Source of the DNA: Granulicella sp. S156
GTDB lineage: Bacteria; Acidobacteriota; Terriglobia; Terriglobales; Acidobacteriaceae
Assembly (NCBI RefSeq): GCF_009766105.1
Contig: NZ_LMUH01000008.1
Span: 5,814-69,813 of the forward strand
Length of the DNA stretch: 64,000 bases
Direction: 5' to 3'
The position numbers and the translations under genes are program-made. Shown piece by piece: positions 52,541 through 62,432 of this stretch (position 1 is its first letter; each line of letters starts with the position of its first letter). The notes under the pieces are model-generated. The model was not told the DNA's origin. It saw only the letters and a list, made by a program, of their open reading frames with translations, and searched no databases.

Positions 52541-54199
52541 TTGGCTATCCCCGATGCAGGCTTCCGCAGGTGTATTTCGTCAGGAAAATTTCTCGTGCTG
52601 GTTACCCTGTTGGTGTGGACGTTTTCACTCAAAGCTCAGGTAAATGTTGTGACGTACCAATACGACAACACACGTGTCGGCTCCAATCTACAAGAAAAGA
52701 CGCTTACACCGAGCACCATAAGCTCTACCCGATTCGGCAGACTTTTCCGGCAACCCGTCGATGGAACGATCTATGGGCAACCGCTTTATCTTTCAAAGGT
52801 AAAGATCAAAGGGAAACACGTGCACAACGTGGTCTATGTTGCCACGGAGCATGACAGCGTTTATGCCTTCGATGCCGACGACAACCGAGGCGAAGATGCA
52901 AACCCGTTATGGCATGTAAGCTTCATCGACCCAGACAAGGGGATAACCTCTGTACCTTCGCGGGATTACCTTCGCTGCCCGGCAATTGTCCCCGAAGTCG
53001 GAGTTACCAGCACTTCGGTCATTGATATAGCGACAGGAACACTTTATGTCGAAAGCATGACTAAGGAGTCGGACAGCAACACGGCCTCCTATGTGCATCA
53101 TTTGCATGCTTTGGACGTGAAGACCGGCAAAGAACGTCCCGGAAGCCCTGTAAAGATAGAGGCAACCGTGCCCGGCACCGGAGATGGATCAGACAAAGTC
53201 GTCTTTACGCCTAAGAATCAAAGGCAGCGACCTGGGCTGTTGCTCCTGAATGGCGTGGTGTACACCGCATGGTCGCAACAATGTCAGGGACTAGACCCCT
53301 ACCACGGGTGGTTGATTGGGTACGACTCTAAAACGCTTCGTCAGGTGTCTGTGTTCAACAATACTCCCAACGGTGTGGAGGCCTCTTTCTGGAACAGCGG
53401 CGCAGCACCGGCGGCAGACAACAACGGGAATATCTTTCTGGCCGCCGGCAATGGGAGCTTCGATTACAACACAGGTGGAGGTAACCTTGGGCAGAGCTAT
53501 ATTCGGCTTTCCACCCAGCATGGCCTGAAGTTCGAGGACTACTTCGCGCCATTCGACGTTGTGCATATGAATCGTCACGACATCGATCTAGGCTCCAGCG
53601 GCATTCTTGTACTGCCTGACGATGTGGGAAGCGCATTGCATCCTCATCTCCTGGTTGGAGCCGCGAAGGATGGCCGAATCTACCTGATCGATCGCGATCA
53701 CATGGGCGGTCACCATTCGGATTCCGATAGCCAGGTTGTGCAATCGTTTACGGGAGCTATCACCCAATTTGTCTATCTCGGCAAGCCTGCGTATTTCAAT
53801 GGATCGGTCTATTTCTGTGGCACCGGCAATAGCTTGAAGCAATTCCCCATCTCCGATGGGAAGCTGGAAACAAGTGCCCGTTCTCAGACCACAGCACAAT
53901 TCGAGTTCCCCGGATGCGTGCCTACTATTTCAGCGAACGGCAAAGCGGATGCGATTCTCTGGCTGCTGGAAAGCAAAGGCGTATTGCGCGCCTACGACCC
54001 TTCCAACCTCAGCAACGAGCTCTACGATAGCAACCAGGTGGCAACACGCGATGCCCTTGGAGCGTATGTGAAATTCTCAGTCCCGATTGTGGCTAATGGG
54101 AAGGTATACGCTGGCACCCAGGACGCCCTGGTAGCGTATGGCCTGTTGTCCCAGGACATGAGATCCGCATCGCCGACAAGCTCCAAAACACCCCATTAA
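52541..54199 (+). CDS. Secreted PQQ-like beta-propeller protein
   Basis: This 552-residue exported protein is made of beta-propeller blades of the pyrrolo-quinoline quinone-like type. Blade motifs repeat: VYVATEHDSVYAFDADD, HHLHALDVKTGKE, LLNGVVYTAWSQQ, GWLIGYDSKTLRQVSVFN, GNIFLAAGNG and VANGKVYAGTQDALVAYG. A hydrophobic signal stretch (FLVLVTLLVWTFSLKAQ) starts near residue 18. The start is a TTG at 52541 with AGGAGG 4 nt upstream; no ATG fits. Proteins of this kind in acidobacteria are often placed with polysaccharide-handling genes. There is no evidence of PQQ-dependent dehydrogenase residues, so a scaffold or binding role is more likely. Confidence 0.8.
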   Translation: MAIPDAGFRRCISSGKFLVLVTLLVWTFSLKAQVNVVTYQYDNTRVGSNLQEKTLTPSTISSTRFGRLFRQPVDGTIYGQPLYLSKVKIKGKHVHNVVYVATEHDSVYAFDADDNRGEDANPLWHVSFIDPDKGITSVPSRDYLRCPAIVPEVGVTSTSVIDIATGTLYVESMTKESDSNTASYVHHLHALDVKTGKERPGSPVKIEATVPGTGDGSDKVVFTPKNQRQRPGLLLLNGVVYTAWSQQCQGLDPYHGWLIGYDSKTLRQVSVFNNTPNGVEASFWNSGAAPAADNNGNIFLAAGNGSFDYNTGGGNLGQSYIRLSTQHGLKFEDYFAPFDVVHMNRHDIDLGSSGILVLPDDVGSALHPHLLVGAAKDGRIYLIDRDHMGGHHSDSDSQVVQSFTGAITQFVYLGKPAYFNGSVYFCGTGNSLKQFPISDGKLETSARSQTTAQFEFPGCVPTISANGKADAILWLLESKGVLRAYDPSNLSNELYDSNQVATRDALGAYVKFSVPIVANGKVYAGTQDALVAYGLLSQDMRSASPTSSKTPH

Positions 54200-54279
54200 A
54201 CAAAGATCAAGAATGAAACGATGTCTGACAGGATGTTTTGGGTAGCTGTATTAAATCGTTACAAATATGGATTAAATGC

Positions 54280-54308
54280 TTGACATCGCCAGTTTCCGTC
54301 ACGATACT
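54280..54308 (+). promoter_or_regulatory. Promoter upstream of the carbohydrate-binding protein gene
   Basis: A consensus -35 TTGACA (54280-54285) is followed after 17 nt by GATACT (54303-54308), a fair -10. The start of transcription would leave a leader of about 150 nt. The leader contains a CCCGA...TCGGG hairpin (54358-54379) and ends with AAAGGAGG before the ATG at 54464. Confidence 0.6.
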
Positions 54309-54463
54309 GGCTAGCTACCGGTGGAATTACCTTGATTCAACCGGATGAAGAAGACGGCCCGAGGCGTTGATGCGTCGGGCTGGGCTGCATGAATTGCGAG
54401 AACAAAGATTAGCTTCCTCCCGGGCCCCAAAATCCAAATCACTCAGCAGTAAAAGGAGGCAAC

Positions 54464-55474
54464 ATGTCACGCATCAGCACTGGCGCAAGCCACTTTATTG
54501 AATCAATCTGTCGAAGGCGCTCGTCACAGCTTTTTTTCCTCTCACTGGCAACAGCGTTTCTGGTTCCACTTACGCTGCACGCTCAAACCGTTTACGAAGG
54601 TAACGCTAGTGCCAACGCTATCGAAGGCACCGCCGTAGTCGAGAGCTGTTCGGGATGCCTGAATGGCGAACGAATAGGCAATATCGGAAATGGCAGCGCT
54701 AACTACCTGAGAATCAAAAGTATCAGTGTTCCAAGCACCGGAACCTATACGGTGACGCTGTATTACACGGAAGGTAGTGACGGTGGTGCCCGCACTTTCA
54801 CGACACAAATCAACGGCGTGGCGGGCCCAACCCTGAGTAACCTGACAGGCAGCAGTTGGACCTCTCCAGCGGCGCCAGTCACCTTCCAGGCTAGCTTCAC
54901 AGCAGGCAGTGGTAACTCCGTTGGATTCTTCAATGCGAGTGGGCCTGCTCCTGATGTTGACCACATCACCGTAAGTGGCGGCGGCAGTAGCGGAGGTGGC
55001 GGCACAACCCTCAGCAACGTATACGTTACCTTGTACGGCTGGCCTGATAACTCACCAGCAGGAGACGCGATTGCGTATCCGGCGAACGGGGGCTACCCGA
55101 CGATCCATAACGTAGCCACAGCGGGGCAAAGCTACAGCAATCCGGGCACCTTTGCGACAGATGCTCTCTCGAACGGAGAGATGCCAGTCGGCGCGATCGT
55201 CTATGACCCGCATTTCCAGAAATACTTCATTCTTGAAGACGAATGCAGTGGTTCTGGACCCGATCCCGGTAATTGCGAAAACGACTGGGTAACCAAACAG
55301 AAATATCACATCGACCTTTGGATCGGCGGCAATCCGCCAGCCAACGATAATGATGTGGATAACTGCGAAGACTCCCTGACGCTTGACGGACAGACCATCA
55401 TTGAGAATCCGCCGAGCAACGAGTCCGTCAACACTACCCCCCTATACAACAGCAATACAAATACATGCTGGTAA
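54464..55474 (+). CDS. Secreted two-domain protein with CBM6/35-like module
   Basis: This exported protein has 336 residues. After a signal peptide (SLATAFLVPLTLHAQT) comes a carbohydrate-binding module of the CBM6/CBM35 type (about 45-175): VYEGNASANAIEGTAVVESC, ERIGNIGNGSANYLRI, TGTYTVTLYYTEGSDGGARTFTTQINGV and VDHITVSGG. A Gly/Ser linker (GGGSSGGGGTT) leads to a second domain (about 188-336) with VTLYGWPDNSPAGDAIAYP and MPVGAIVYDPHFQKYFILEDEC. Six Cys in the second half suggest disulfides; the fold may be a double-psi beta-barrel, which I cannot confirm. A consensus promoter and AAAGGAGG ribosome-binding site lie upstream. Confidence 0.75.
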   Translation: MSRISTGASHFIESICRRRSSQLFFLSLATAFLVPLTLHAQTVYEGNASANAIEGTAVVESCSGCLNGERIGNIGNGSANYLRIKSISVPSTGTYTVTLYYTEGSDGGARTFTTQINGVAGPTLSNLTGSSWTSPAAPVTFQASFTAGSGNSVGFFNASGPAPDVDHITVSGGGSSGGGGTTLSNVYVTLYGWPDNSPAGDAIAYPANGGYPTIHNVATAGQSYSNPGTFATDALSNGEMPVGAIVYDPHFQKYFILEDECSGSGPDPGNCENDWVTKQKYHIDLWIGGNPPANDNDVDNCEDSLTLDGQTIIENPPSNESVNTTPLYNSNTNTCW

Positions 55475-55560
55475 CTAGTAGCAAGTGAGTTGTTGCCAGG
55501 CCCTGCACAACGTGGGGTCTGGCAGCTTTTCGATCCCGATCGCAGAGGAAATCGAGGCCT

Positions 55561-56178
55561 ATGAGACCCAGCGTGTTGTGTTTGATCTTGTTCTTAGCAT
55601 CCGCATTGGTAATCCCCTTCGCGCAATCCGCAAAGAGCATATACGAACAAGGGATCGTGGCAAAGCGAGGTGACTCGCGCACGCTCAATGAGACATTTCT
55701 GTCGATCAAGCGACAGATGAAGTTCAGTGGCTCAACCCACGACGTGTCCCGCGCGGACAAGGGATACAACTGGCATCGCACCACCAGCTACAGCAATCTC
55801 CAACTCAACAATTGCCAACTGACGATCGACAAGGCATCCGTGAGCAACGGCCGGCATAGAGAGGTTGTGTATACGATCCCGTTATGGGACTTAAATTCAG
55901 TAACGTACCAGGTAGACGAAGGCAGCAAGCAATTCAAATACACGCCCACGGTCCCGGCCTTATTCTTCAGGAACCGCACGAAGAGCATGCATTGGGGGAG
56001 ACCTCGAAGCTACGTTGCAACCGATCTCATAGAGATCGAGTTTGGCCGCGACCCAGGCTTTGGAAAAGAAAAGATCATTCAATTGGGCGATGCCTTTCAG
56101 CATCTCGGGAATTTGTGTGCTTCACAGAAGCCACAGATGCCCGCGGGAAAACCGTCAAAGCCATTCCCTTTGAATTGA
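55561..56178 (+). CDS. Small secreted protein of unknown function
   Basis: This 205-residue protein starts with a signal peptide (LCLILFLASALVIPFAQSAKS). No family is recognised. The mature part has a beta-rich core (NETFLSIKRQMKFSGSTH, YSNLQLNNCQLTIDKAS, VVYTIPLWDLNSVTYQVDEGS, ATDLIEIEFG), two Cys residues that could pair, and a Pro-rich tail. It lies 86 nt after the carbohydrate-binding protein gene and 69 nt before the large membrane protein gene on the same strand, and may belong to the same transcript. Confidence 0.6.
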   Translation: MRPSVLCLILFLASALVIPFAQSAKSIYEQGIVAKRGDSRTLNETFLSIKRQMKFSGSTHDVSRADKGYNWHRTTSYSNLQLNNCQLTIDKASVSNGRHREVVYTIPLWDLNSVTYQVDEGSKQFKYTPTVPALFFRNRTKSMHWGRPRSYVATDLIEIEFGRDPGFGKEKIIQLGDAFQHLGNLCASQKPQMPAGKPSKPFPLN

Positions 56179-56247
56179 GAAGACGCAAGATAACTACATC
56201 AGCTTCATGATGATGAGCAATCATTCCTTGCAGAAGGTTATTGCCTT

Positions 56248-57789
56248 ATGCCTATAAGTGCCAGCTCCGACGAAGTACAGCTTCTACCCGCAGTCCGAAG
56301 CTCGTTTCACGTTGAACTACTTCGCGTGCCGGTGTTACTTCTGTTGTTTTCGTGGGCTGGTATTTATGAGGCTTACCACCTTACGGCACTGAAAGATTAC
56401 GACATCTGGTGGCATCTGCGCACGGGTATCTGGATTCTCCATAACCACGCTGTGCCTCATACGGCGCTCTTTACGCAGTACTCAAGGCAGCCCTGGATAG
56501 CCTATAGTTGGGGGTTCGATGTCCTAACGGCCTTCTTTTACAAATTGTTTGGTCTGAGGGGCATTCCAATTCTTCAGGTGTGTTTTAAAGCCGCCTTCGC
56601 CCTCGTGGCATTCCTCTTAGCGCGCGGATCGTTTCGGAGTTTCTTGCCGGCAGCCCTCCTTTCCGCTATCGGACAGTATGCGATTCCGGATTTCAAGGTG
56701 CGTCCCGGCTCTCTGTCGATCCTATTGCTTGGGATTACACTGATCGTACTGTTTGAAGTTCGCCGGACAGGGAGAGTACGCAATCTACTTTGGCTGCCGT
56801 TGCTCTTCATCCTTTGGGCAAACCTGCATATCCAATTCGTATACGGACTTTTCGTAATCGGTTTGTTTGCAGCGGTCGTGCTACTGGAAAGCTTTGCGCG
56901 TCGATTGGGTACAAACTGGTTTACCAGCCAAAGCCCTCCTTTGAGCGCAGCTTATGTAGTGGCCGTAATGAGCGTCTGTGGACTCGCTACGCTGATCACG
57001 CCGTATACCTATCACACGTATCAAGTCGCCTGGCAATACGCTCATAGCACAGCAGTCTACGATTACATTCTCGAGATGCGCGCCATGAACTTTCATTGGC
57101 CAGAACACTATGTGCGCTTGTTGCTCGTCATGGCGGCGTGCTTCGCGTTGGGCCAGCGGCGTTCCAGGAATTTGTTTGCTATCGCGTTGCTAGCCATCTC
57201 TGCGCTGATTGGTTTTCACCAGCAGCGCGACACCTGGTTCATGGTATTGGTCTCTATTGCAACCATTGGAGACGCCTACTTTGCAGAGAAGCAAGTCTGG
57301 CAAGAAGGCTTGCCTCGTTTTACCAGGGAAAAACATATCGTTGCCTCGTTAGTCGCGGTGCTGCTCATCGTATCCATCGTTCGGTATATTCCCTCTAGCC
57401 AAGAATCACTTTTGCTCAAAGTCGGTGAAGGCTTTCCGGTAAAGGCCTGCAATGCAATTTTAGGAAACCACCTTCCCCCACCCATCTTCAATCCTCTAAA
57501 TTGGGGCGGCTTCCTTACCTGGTATTTGCCGGATTACCCCGTAGCGATTGACGGACGTACCGACCTCTATGGCGACGAGATAACAATTCGACAATACAAG
57601 GTCTGGGATGGCGAACTTCCGCCCGGTAAAGAGCCAACACTCGTTCATGCGCGTACTCTGCTCCTGGGGAGCAGAACAGGTTTGGCGGAAGCCCTGCGTG
57701 AAACGCCAGGATATCGATTGGTCTATGACGATGGGATGGCTGCAGTGTTTGAGCGCATGGTAGGACCAGACATAGGGACGCCACAATGA
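56248..57789 (+). CDS. Polytopic membrane protein (GT-C-like)
   Basis: This 513-residue inner-membrane protein has about ten to twelve hydrophobic helices over residues 20-385. The N-terminal loop contains YDIWWHLRTGIWILHNHAVPHTALFTQ, where D, W, H and R sit in the first extracytoplasmic loop. This is how polyprenyl-phosphate-dependent glycosyltransferases (GT-C fold) begin. The C-terminal 120 residues are soluble and contain WGGFLTWYLPDYPVAIDGRTDLYG. I therefore suggest a GT-C-like glycosyltransferase or related polymer enzyme, without proof. It shares its orientation with the secreted proteins on both sides. Confidence 0.65.
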   Translation: MPISASSDEVQLLPAVRSSFHVELLRVPVLLLLFSWAGIYEAYHLTALKDYDIWWHLRTGIWILHNHAVPHTALFTQYSRQPWIAYSWGFDVLTAFFYKLFGLRGIPILQVCFKAAFALVAFLLARGSFRSFLPAALLSAIGQYAIPDFKVRPGSLSILLLGITLIVLFEVRRTGRVRNLLWLPLLFILWANLHIQFVYGLFVIGLFAAVVLLESFARRLGTNWFTSQSPPLSAAYVVAVMSVCGLATLITPYTYHTYQVAWQYAHSTAVYDYILEMRAMNFHWPEHYVRLLLVMAACFALGQRRSRNLFAIALLAISALIGFHQQRDTWFMVLVSIATIGDAYFAEKQVWQEGLPRFTREKHIVASLVAVLLIVSIVRYIPSSQESLLLKVGEGFPVKACNAILGNHLPPPIFNPLNWGGFLTWYLPDYPVAIDGRTDLYGDEITIRQYKVWDGELPPGKEPTLVHARTLLLGSRTGLAEALRETPGYRLVYDDGMAAVFERMVGPDIGTPQ

Positions 57790-57873
57790 TCGGCCAGAAC
57801 GTGGCGACATCAAAAGTGTTTTACAACGGATGAGCCTGATGGAAAGACATAGCAGGTAAGGGCCAAAAAGAAT

Positions 57874-60198
57874 ATGAAACCATCTTTCTTGCCGTGTGTG
57901 GTCGCGAGTTTCATATCGAGCTGCCTGCTCGGAGTGGCGTCTCATGCCCAAACGGTTCCAACAAAATCGTCCACGCTTGAAGGAATCGTGGCCAATCAAT
58001 CAACTGGCGCACCCGTACCTTTCGCAGATGTACGCCTCGCAAAACAAGACGATCAAACCGTCAGTGTCTCCACAGTCACTGACGCTATCGGGCACTTTCA
58101 ATTTAACAACCTCGCCCAGGGAAGTTATTCACTGACCGCCGATCGTCCCGATTTTTTGCCCAGCCTACCGGTTACAGCGAGCGTCGGAGCGGACCCAGTG
58201 GATAGCAAACTTCAGCTTGCACCGCTCGGGGTCATTGCGGGTACTGTGTTTGCCGATGATGGCGATCCTCTTTCCGGTGCAGTGGTCGCAGCTTTGCGCG
58301 TGACGATGAAAGACGGAACGACCTCGTTATCCCACATCGCTCAAACGACCACCAACGATCTAGGAACCTACCGGCTGCATGGCCTGCCCCCCGGACAGTA
58401 CTATGTCAAGGTCAATCAGCGCGACTCTACTGCTCATACGACAAATGATTCGCAAGGGCCCGCGGTTCGGACCCTTTTTTATCCTCCCAGCGCCAGTCAG
58501 GACGCGGCGAACGGCCTCGAGATAGCCGCAGGCAGCATGATCACGGGGATTAATCTGGAATTTCCAAAGAAGGCTGCAACAACGGGCTCCGACACTCAAA
58601 GCTTGTCTGCCGCCGAGAGCGCCACTATTCAGGGACAGGTGTTGAATTCGGCCACCGGAGATGCAGTCTCGAATGCTCAGATAGAGTTGCTAGGCGGAGA
58701 TACTTCTCAAGAACCAAGCACTCGATCAGATACATCGGGACACTTTAGCTTTAGCGGCGTTCCTCCTGGCACATATCGTATCTCCGCAGTCCATAATGGT
58801 TTCCTGGCTCATGCGCCATGGAGTCTCGGATCAACGGGCTCCGAACACAACATCACAACTGCAGCAGGCCAGACTCTCGATACTGTGGACCTGCGCTTGG
58901 TTCCGCAAGGAGTGATTGCAGGAAGAGTTCTTGAAGGCAGCGTTCCCCTCTCGAATGCCATCGTGATGGCGGTCCGTTCGTCTTTCGTCGCAGGCCGGCG
59001 AAAACTTATCCTTGCCAGCCGTACCTACACCAACGATCTGGGTGAGTATAGGTTGTTTGATCTTCAGCCAGGGCACTACTATTTGAGCGTCACGTACCGC
59101 GATGGCACCGCTCCTGGCTCTCCGAGATTCGCCGATGCAAACACCATACAAAGTAGTCCTCCTCAAGAGGACTTTGTAAATACTTTTTATCCAGAGGCTT
59201 TGACTCTTGCCGACGCGACTCCGCTGGAAATTACGCCCGGGAGCATTCAAAGCTCTATCGATGTAGCCCTGTTCAGGATGCATAAGTGGACTGTGAGCGG
59301 CAGAGTTCTCTTTCCGTCAGGCACGCGCTTTACCAATCCTCCGATGGCCGTGCTCTTGCCTCGAGACCCTACCCTGATTGTGAAGTTTAGTCAGCGAACT
59401 GCTTCAGTGGACGCACACACTGGCGCTTTTGCAATCGATGGAGTTCCTCCCGGCAGCTACACACTCGCAGTGGACACCCAGATTGGAGACGCTCAATATG
59501 CAGCCTCTCAATTGGTCAACCTTACTAAAGCGGATGTGAGTGGACTTGCTGTTGGACTGACACGTTCTTTCCCTGTTCGAGGACATGTCGTCGCCGAAGG
59601 TTCGGATCAGTGCCTCTTTTCCGGTCTTGGCATCAGTGCGCAGTCGACCGGGGAGCAAGGCGCGCCCCATAATGCAAGGGCTGCGGTAAACGATAGTGGA
59701 CTATTCATACTGGAGAATCTTCGTCCCGATCACTACTCCCTCAAGCTTTCAGGACTCACAGGAAACTGTTACGTGAGATCGGTCTCTGTGGGCACGAGCG
59801 ATGTAACGTCTACTGACGTTCAACTCGCACAAGGATCTTCTCCGATCGAGTTTGTCTTAAGCGCCAATGGGGGAAAGATCGATGGCGATCTGATTGATGA
59901 CCAACATCAGCCCGTCAAATCAGCTACCGTGGTGCTCATTCCCCAGCCACCGCTCCGAGACCGCGAGGACCTTTACAAAAAGATCGCCACTGATCAGTCC
60001 GGAAATTTCAGTTTGCAAGGTATATCTCCCGGCAACTATAAGTTGTTTGCCTGGAATGCCATCGAACCGGATTCCTATTTAGATCCGGAGGTGCTTGCCC
60101 CCTTCGAAGGCCTCGGTCAAGACGTCAGCATTCAGGAAGCGGGCCAAAGCAAGATTGAACTCACAGTGATTCCAAATGACGGAAGATCGACACCTTGA
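57874..60198 (+). CDS. Secreted protein with multiple carboxypeptidase-regulatory-like domains
   Basis: This is a 774-residue exported protein. A signal peptide ends SHAQTVPT. It is a string of about six beta-sandwich domains of the carboxypeptidase-regulatory (CarboxypepD_reg / Cna_B-like) type. Each has the pattern 'G.V......P...A.V.L........T...G.F.F..L.PG.Y.L': EGIVANQSTGAPVPFADVRL, GVIAGTVFADDGDPLSGAVV, IQGQVLNSATGDAVSNAQIEL, GVIAGRVLEGSVPLSNAIVM, WTVSGRVLFPSG and KIDGDLIDDQHQPVKSATVV. Unlike the receptors at 18004 and 28975 it has no plug or barrel. It is probably a surface or periplasmic scaffold; no enzymatic residues are visible. It follows the membrane protein gene by 84 nt. Confidence 0.82.
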   Translation: MKPSFLPCVVASFISSCLLGVASHAQTVPTKSSTLEGIVANQSTGAPVPFADVRLAKQDDQTVSVSTVTDAIGHFQFNNLAQGSYSLTADRPDFLPSLPVTASVGADPVDSKLQLAPLGVIAGTVFADDGDPLSGAVVAALRVTMKDGTTSLSHIAQTTTNDLGTYRLHGLPPGQYYVKVNQRDSTAHTTNDSQGPAVRTLFYPPSASQDAANGLEIAAGSMITGINLEFPKKAATTGSDTQSLSAAESATIQGQVLNSATGDAVSNAQIELLGGDTSQEPSTRSDTSGHFSFSGVPPGTYRISAVHNGFLAHAPWSLGSTGSEHNITTAAGQTLDTVDLRLVPQGVIAGRVLEGSVPLSNAIVMAVRSSFVAGRRKLILASRTYTNDLGEYRLFDLQPGHYYLSVTYRDGTAPGSPRFADANTIQSSPPQEDFVNTFYPEALTLADATPLEITPGSIQSSIDVALFRMHKWTVSGRVLFPSGTRFTNPPMAVLLPRDPTLIVKFSQRTASVDAHTGAFAIDGVPPGSYTLAVDTQIGDAQYAASQLVNLTKADVSGLAVGLTRSFPVRGHVVAEGSDQCLFSGLGISAQSTGEQGAPHNARAAVNDSGLFILENLRPDHYSLKLSGLTGNCYVRSVSVGTSDVTSTDVQLAQGSSPIEFVLSANGGKIDGDLIDDQHQPVKSATVVLIPQPPLRDREDLYKKIATDQSGNFSLQGISPGNYKLFAWNAIEPDSYLDPEVLAPFEGLGQDVSIQEAGQSKIELTVIPNDGRSTP

Positions 60199-60447
60199 CC
60201 TGCTCGAGACAAACATTGCTTGCTACCGGGCCGGTTCCGATGCAGCACGGCGTGTAAATGCTTCTAGCTGCAGTGAAAATACAACAGAGCCTGTGACAGA
60301 TGAAAATTCATGCTGTGTTCACGCCCTTCGCTTCCTGGGGCTGGATCGATGGCTGTCGCGATCGGCCAGAGGAATGCTCCTATAGGTATACTTGTCGCCG
60401 TATTCCAGGTCACCTGGACGATCGATCATAGGGAGAAGGAAGCGGTC

Positions 60448-61983
60448 ATGGCAACAGCAACCAACACACAATTACACCCCGGCAGCTATGGATTTCCCGT
60501 TCCGTTCAAGAAGCGTTATAGCAACTACATTGGAGGCGAATGGGTTGCACCGCTTTCCGGAGAATACTTCGACAACGTCTCGCCTGTAACGGGTGAGGTC
60601 TTCTGCGAGGTGCCACGTTCGAATGCCGCGGACATCGACCGGGCACTCGACGCCGCACATGCCGCCAAGCGCGCCTGGGGGAAGACCTCCGCGGCGCAGC
60701 GTGCACGAATCCTGGAACAGATCGCCCAGCGTATCGACGACAATACCGAACTGCTAGCCACTGCCGAGACGTGGGACAACGGCAAACCCATTCGCGAGTC
60801 GCTGAATGCGGACGTGCCGCTGTGCGCCGATCATTTTCGATACTTCGCGGGCTGCATTCGCGCGCAGGAAGGCGGCATCTCAGAGATCGATCAGGATACC
60901 GTCGCGTATCACTACCATGAGCCGCTGGGTGTCGTGGCGCAGATTATTCCGTGGAACTTCCCGCTACTGATGGCCTGCTGGAAGCTGGCACCCGCGCTGG
61001 CTGCGGGTAACGCCATCGTTCTGAAGCCTGCTGAACAGACTCCTGTCTCCATCCTTCTGTTCATGGAGCTTATCGGCGACCTGTTGCCGCCGGGCGTGCT
61101 GAACATCGTCAACGGCTTTGGTGTCGAGGCTGGCAAGCCACTTGCATCCAATCCACGGGTGAACAAGGTCGCGTTTACTGGTGAGACGACCACGGGACGT
61201 TTGATCATGCAGTACGCCTCTCAGACCATCATTCCAGTCACGCTGGAGCTTGGTGGTAAGTCGCCTAACATCTTCTTTGCTGATGTGATGGCGGAGGACG
61301 ATGCGTTCTTCGACAAGGCGCTGGAAGGCTTCACCTTATTTGCATTCAACCAAGGCGAAGTCTGCACATGCCCTTCCCGTGCGTTGATTCATGAGTCCAT
61401 TTATCACCGATTCATGGAGCGGGCGCTCGCTCGCGTCAAAGCCATCAAGCACGGCAACCCGCTCGACCGCGACACGATGATCGGTGCGCAAGCTTCGCAG
61501 GAGCAGTTGGAGAAGATCCTTTCCTACATCGACATCGGAAAACAGGAGGGCGCGCAGCTACTGACGGGAGGCCATCGTAAGAAGCTAGAAGGCGATCTCG
61601 AAGGTGGCTATTACGTCGAGCCTACGATCTTCAAGGGCAATAACAAGATGCGTATCTTCCAGGAAGAGATCTTTGGGCCGGTGCTCTCGGTTACGACTTT
61701 CCGCGATGACGAGGAAGCGCTGGCGATTGCGAACGACACACTCTACGGGCTGGGTGCCGGTGTCTGGACTCGCGACATGACACGAGCCTATCGCTTTGGC
61801 CGTGGCATCGAAGCTGGGCGCGTATGGACAAACTGCTATCACCTGTACCCGGCACACGCAGCGTTCGGTGGGTATAAGCAGTCCGGGATCGGGCGAGAGA
61901 ACCACAAGATGATGCTCGACCATTACCAGCAGACGAAGAACCAACTCGTCAGCTACAGCCCCAATGCGCTGGGATTTTTCTAG
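60448..61983 (+). CDS. NAD(P)-dependent aldehyde dehydrogenase
   Basis: This 511-residue enzyme oxidises aldehydes (acetaldehyde-type members group with DUF779) to acids. It has [32 protein letters not shown] at the start, cofactor loop [33 protein letters not shown], the catalytic Glu in LELGGKSPN and the nucleophile Cys306 in [12 protein letters not shown]. The C-terminus [23 protein letters not shown] is family-typical. The frame opens at 60310, but the ATG at 60448 is chosen because a clear GGGAGAAGGAAG lies upstream. A DUF779 gene follows 3 nt later, a widespread pairing with this subfamily. Confidence 0.95.
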   Translation: MATATNTQLHPGSYGFPVPFKKRYSNYIGGEWVAPLSGEYFDNVSPVTGEVFCEVPRSNAADIDRALDAAHAAKRAWGKTSAAQRARILEQIAQRIDDNTELLATAETWDNGKPIRESLNADVPLCADHFRYFAGCIRAQEGGISEIDQDTVAYHYHEPLGVVAQIIPWNFPLLMACWKLAPALAAGNAIVLKPAEQTPVSILLFMELIGDLLPPGVLNIVNGFGVEAGKPLASNPRVNKVAFTGETTTGRLIMQYASQTIIPVTLELGGKSPNIFFADVMAEDDAFFDKALEGFTLFAFNQGEVCTCPSRALIHESIYHRFMERALARVKAIKHGNPLDRDTMIGAQASQEQLEKILSYIDIGKQEGAQLLTGGHRKKLEGDLEGGYYVEPTIFKGNNKMRIFQEEIFGPVLSVTTFRDDEEALAIANDTLYGLGAGVWTRDMTRAYRFGRGIEAGRVWTNCYHLYPAHAAFGGYKQSGIGRENHKMMLDHYQQTKNQLVSYSPNALGFF

Positions 61984-61986
61984 ACC

Positions 61987-62370
61987 ATGAAAGGCCCGGA
62001 CATTCCGCAACAAGTGCTGGCAACGGATGCCGCATTGAACCTGATGGCGAAGCTCTTCGCGAAACATGGAGAGCTGATGTTTCATCAGTCCGGGGGATGC
62101 TGCGACGGCAGTTCCCCCATGTGTTATCCGCGCGGGGAGTTTCTCGTGGGTGATCAGGATGTGCTGATAGGAACGCTAGCGGGAACACCGTTCTATATAG
62201 GCCGAAGCCAGTTCGAGTACTGGAAGCACACCCAACTGATTCTCGATGTCGTTCCAGGACGCGGCGGCATGTTCTCCCTGGAAGGCCCCGAAGGCGTGCG
62301 CTTTCTCACGCGGTCACGCGTGTTCACCAATGATGAGATTATCCAATTGAGAGCAGCAGGTCGCATATAG
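61987..62370 (+). CDS. DUF779 domain protein
   Basis: This 127-residue cytosolic protein shows the DUF779 features: ATDAALNLMAKLFAKHGELMFHQSGGCCDGSSPMCYP (with the conserved CC and a further Cys), FLVGDQDVLIG and EGVRFLTRSRVFTND. The Cys cluster may bind metal. Its start is 3 nt after the aldehyde dehydrogenase stop, so the two genes form one operon. DUF779 genes accompany acetaldehyde-type dehydrogenases in many bacteria. Their function is unknown; a maturation or protective role for the enzyme is possible. Confidence 0.92.
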   Translation: MKGPDIPQQVLATDAALNLMAKLFAKHGELMFHQSGGCCDGSSPMCYPRGEFLVGDQDVLIGTLAGTPFYIGRSQFEYWKHTQLILDVVPGRGGMFSLEGPEGVRFLTRSRVFTNDEIIQLRAAGRI

Positions 62371-62371
62371 G

Positions 62372-62417
62372 CAGGTGGCCCAGGCTTAGAGGAATGATCT
62401 AAGACAAGGGCCACCTG
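62372..62417. terminator. Bidirectional terminator between convergent genes
   Basis: Outer arms CAGGTGGCCC (62372-62381) and GGGCCACCTG (62408-62417) are perfect and enclose a second stem CTTAGA/TCTAAG (62385-62390, 62398-62403). It lies in the 62-nt gap between DUF779 and the rhamnosidase, which converge. The strong symmetrical stem suits termination in both directions, although no U-run is present. Confidence 0.6.
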
Positions 62418-62432
62418 GCTTCCGACTCTGCG

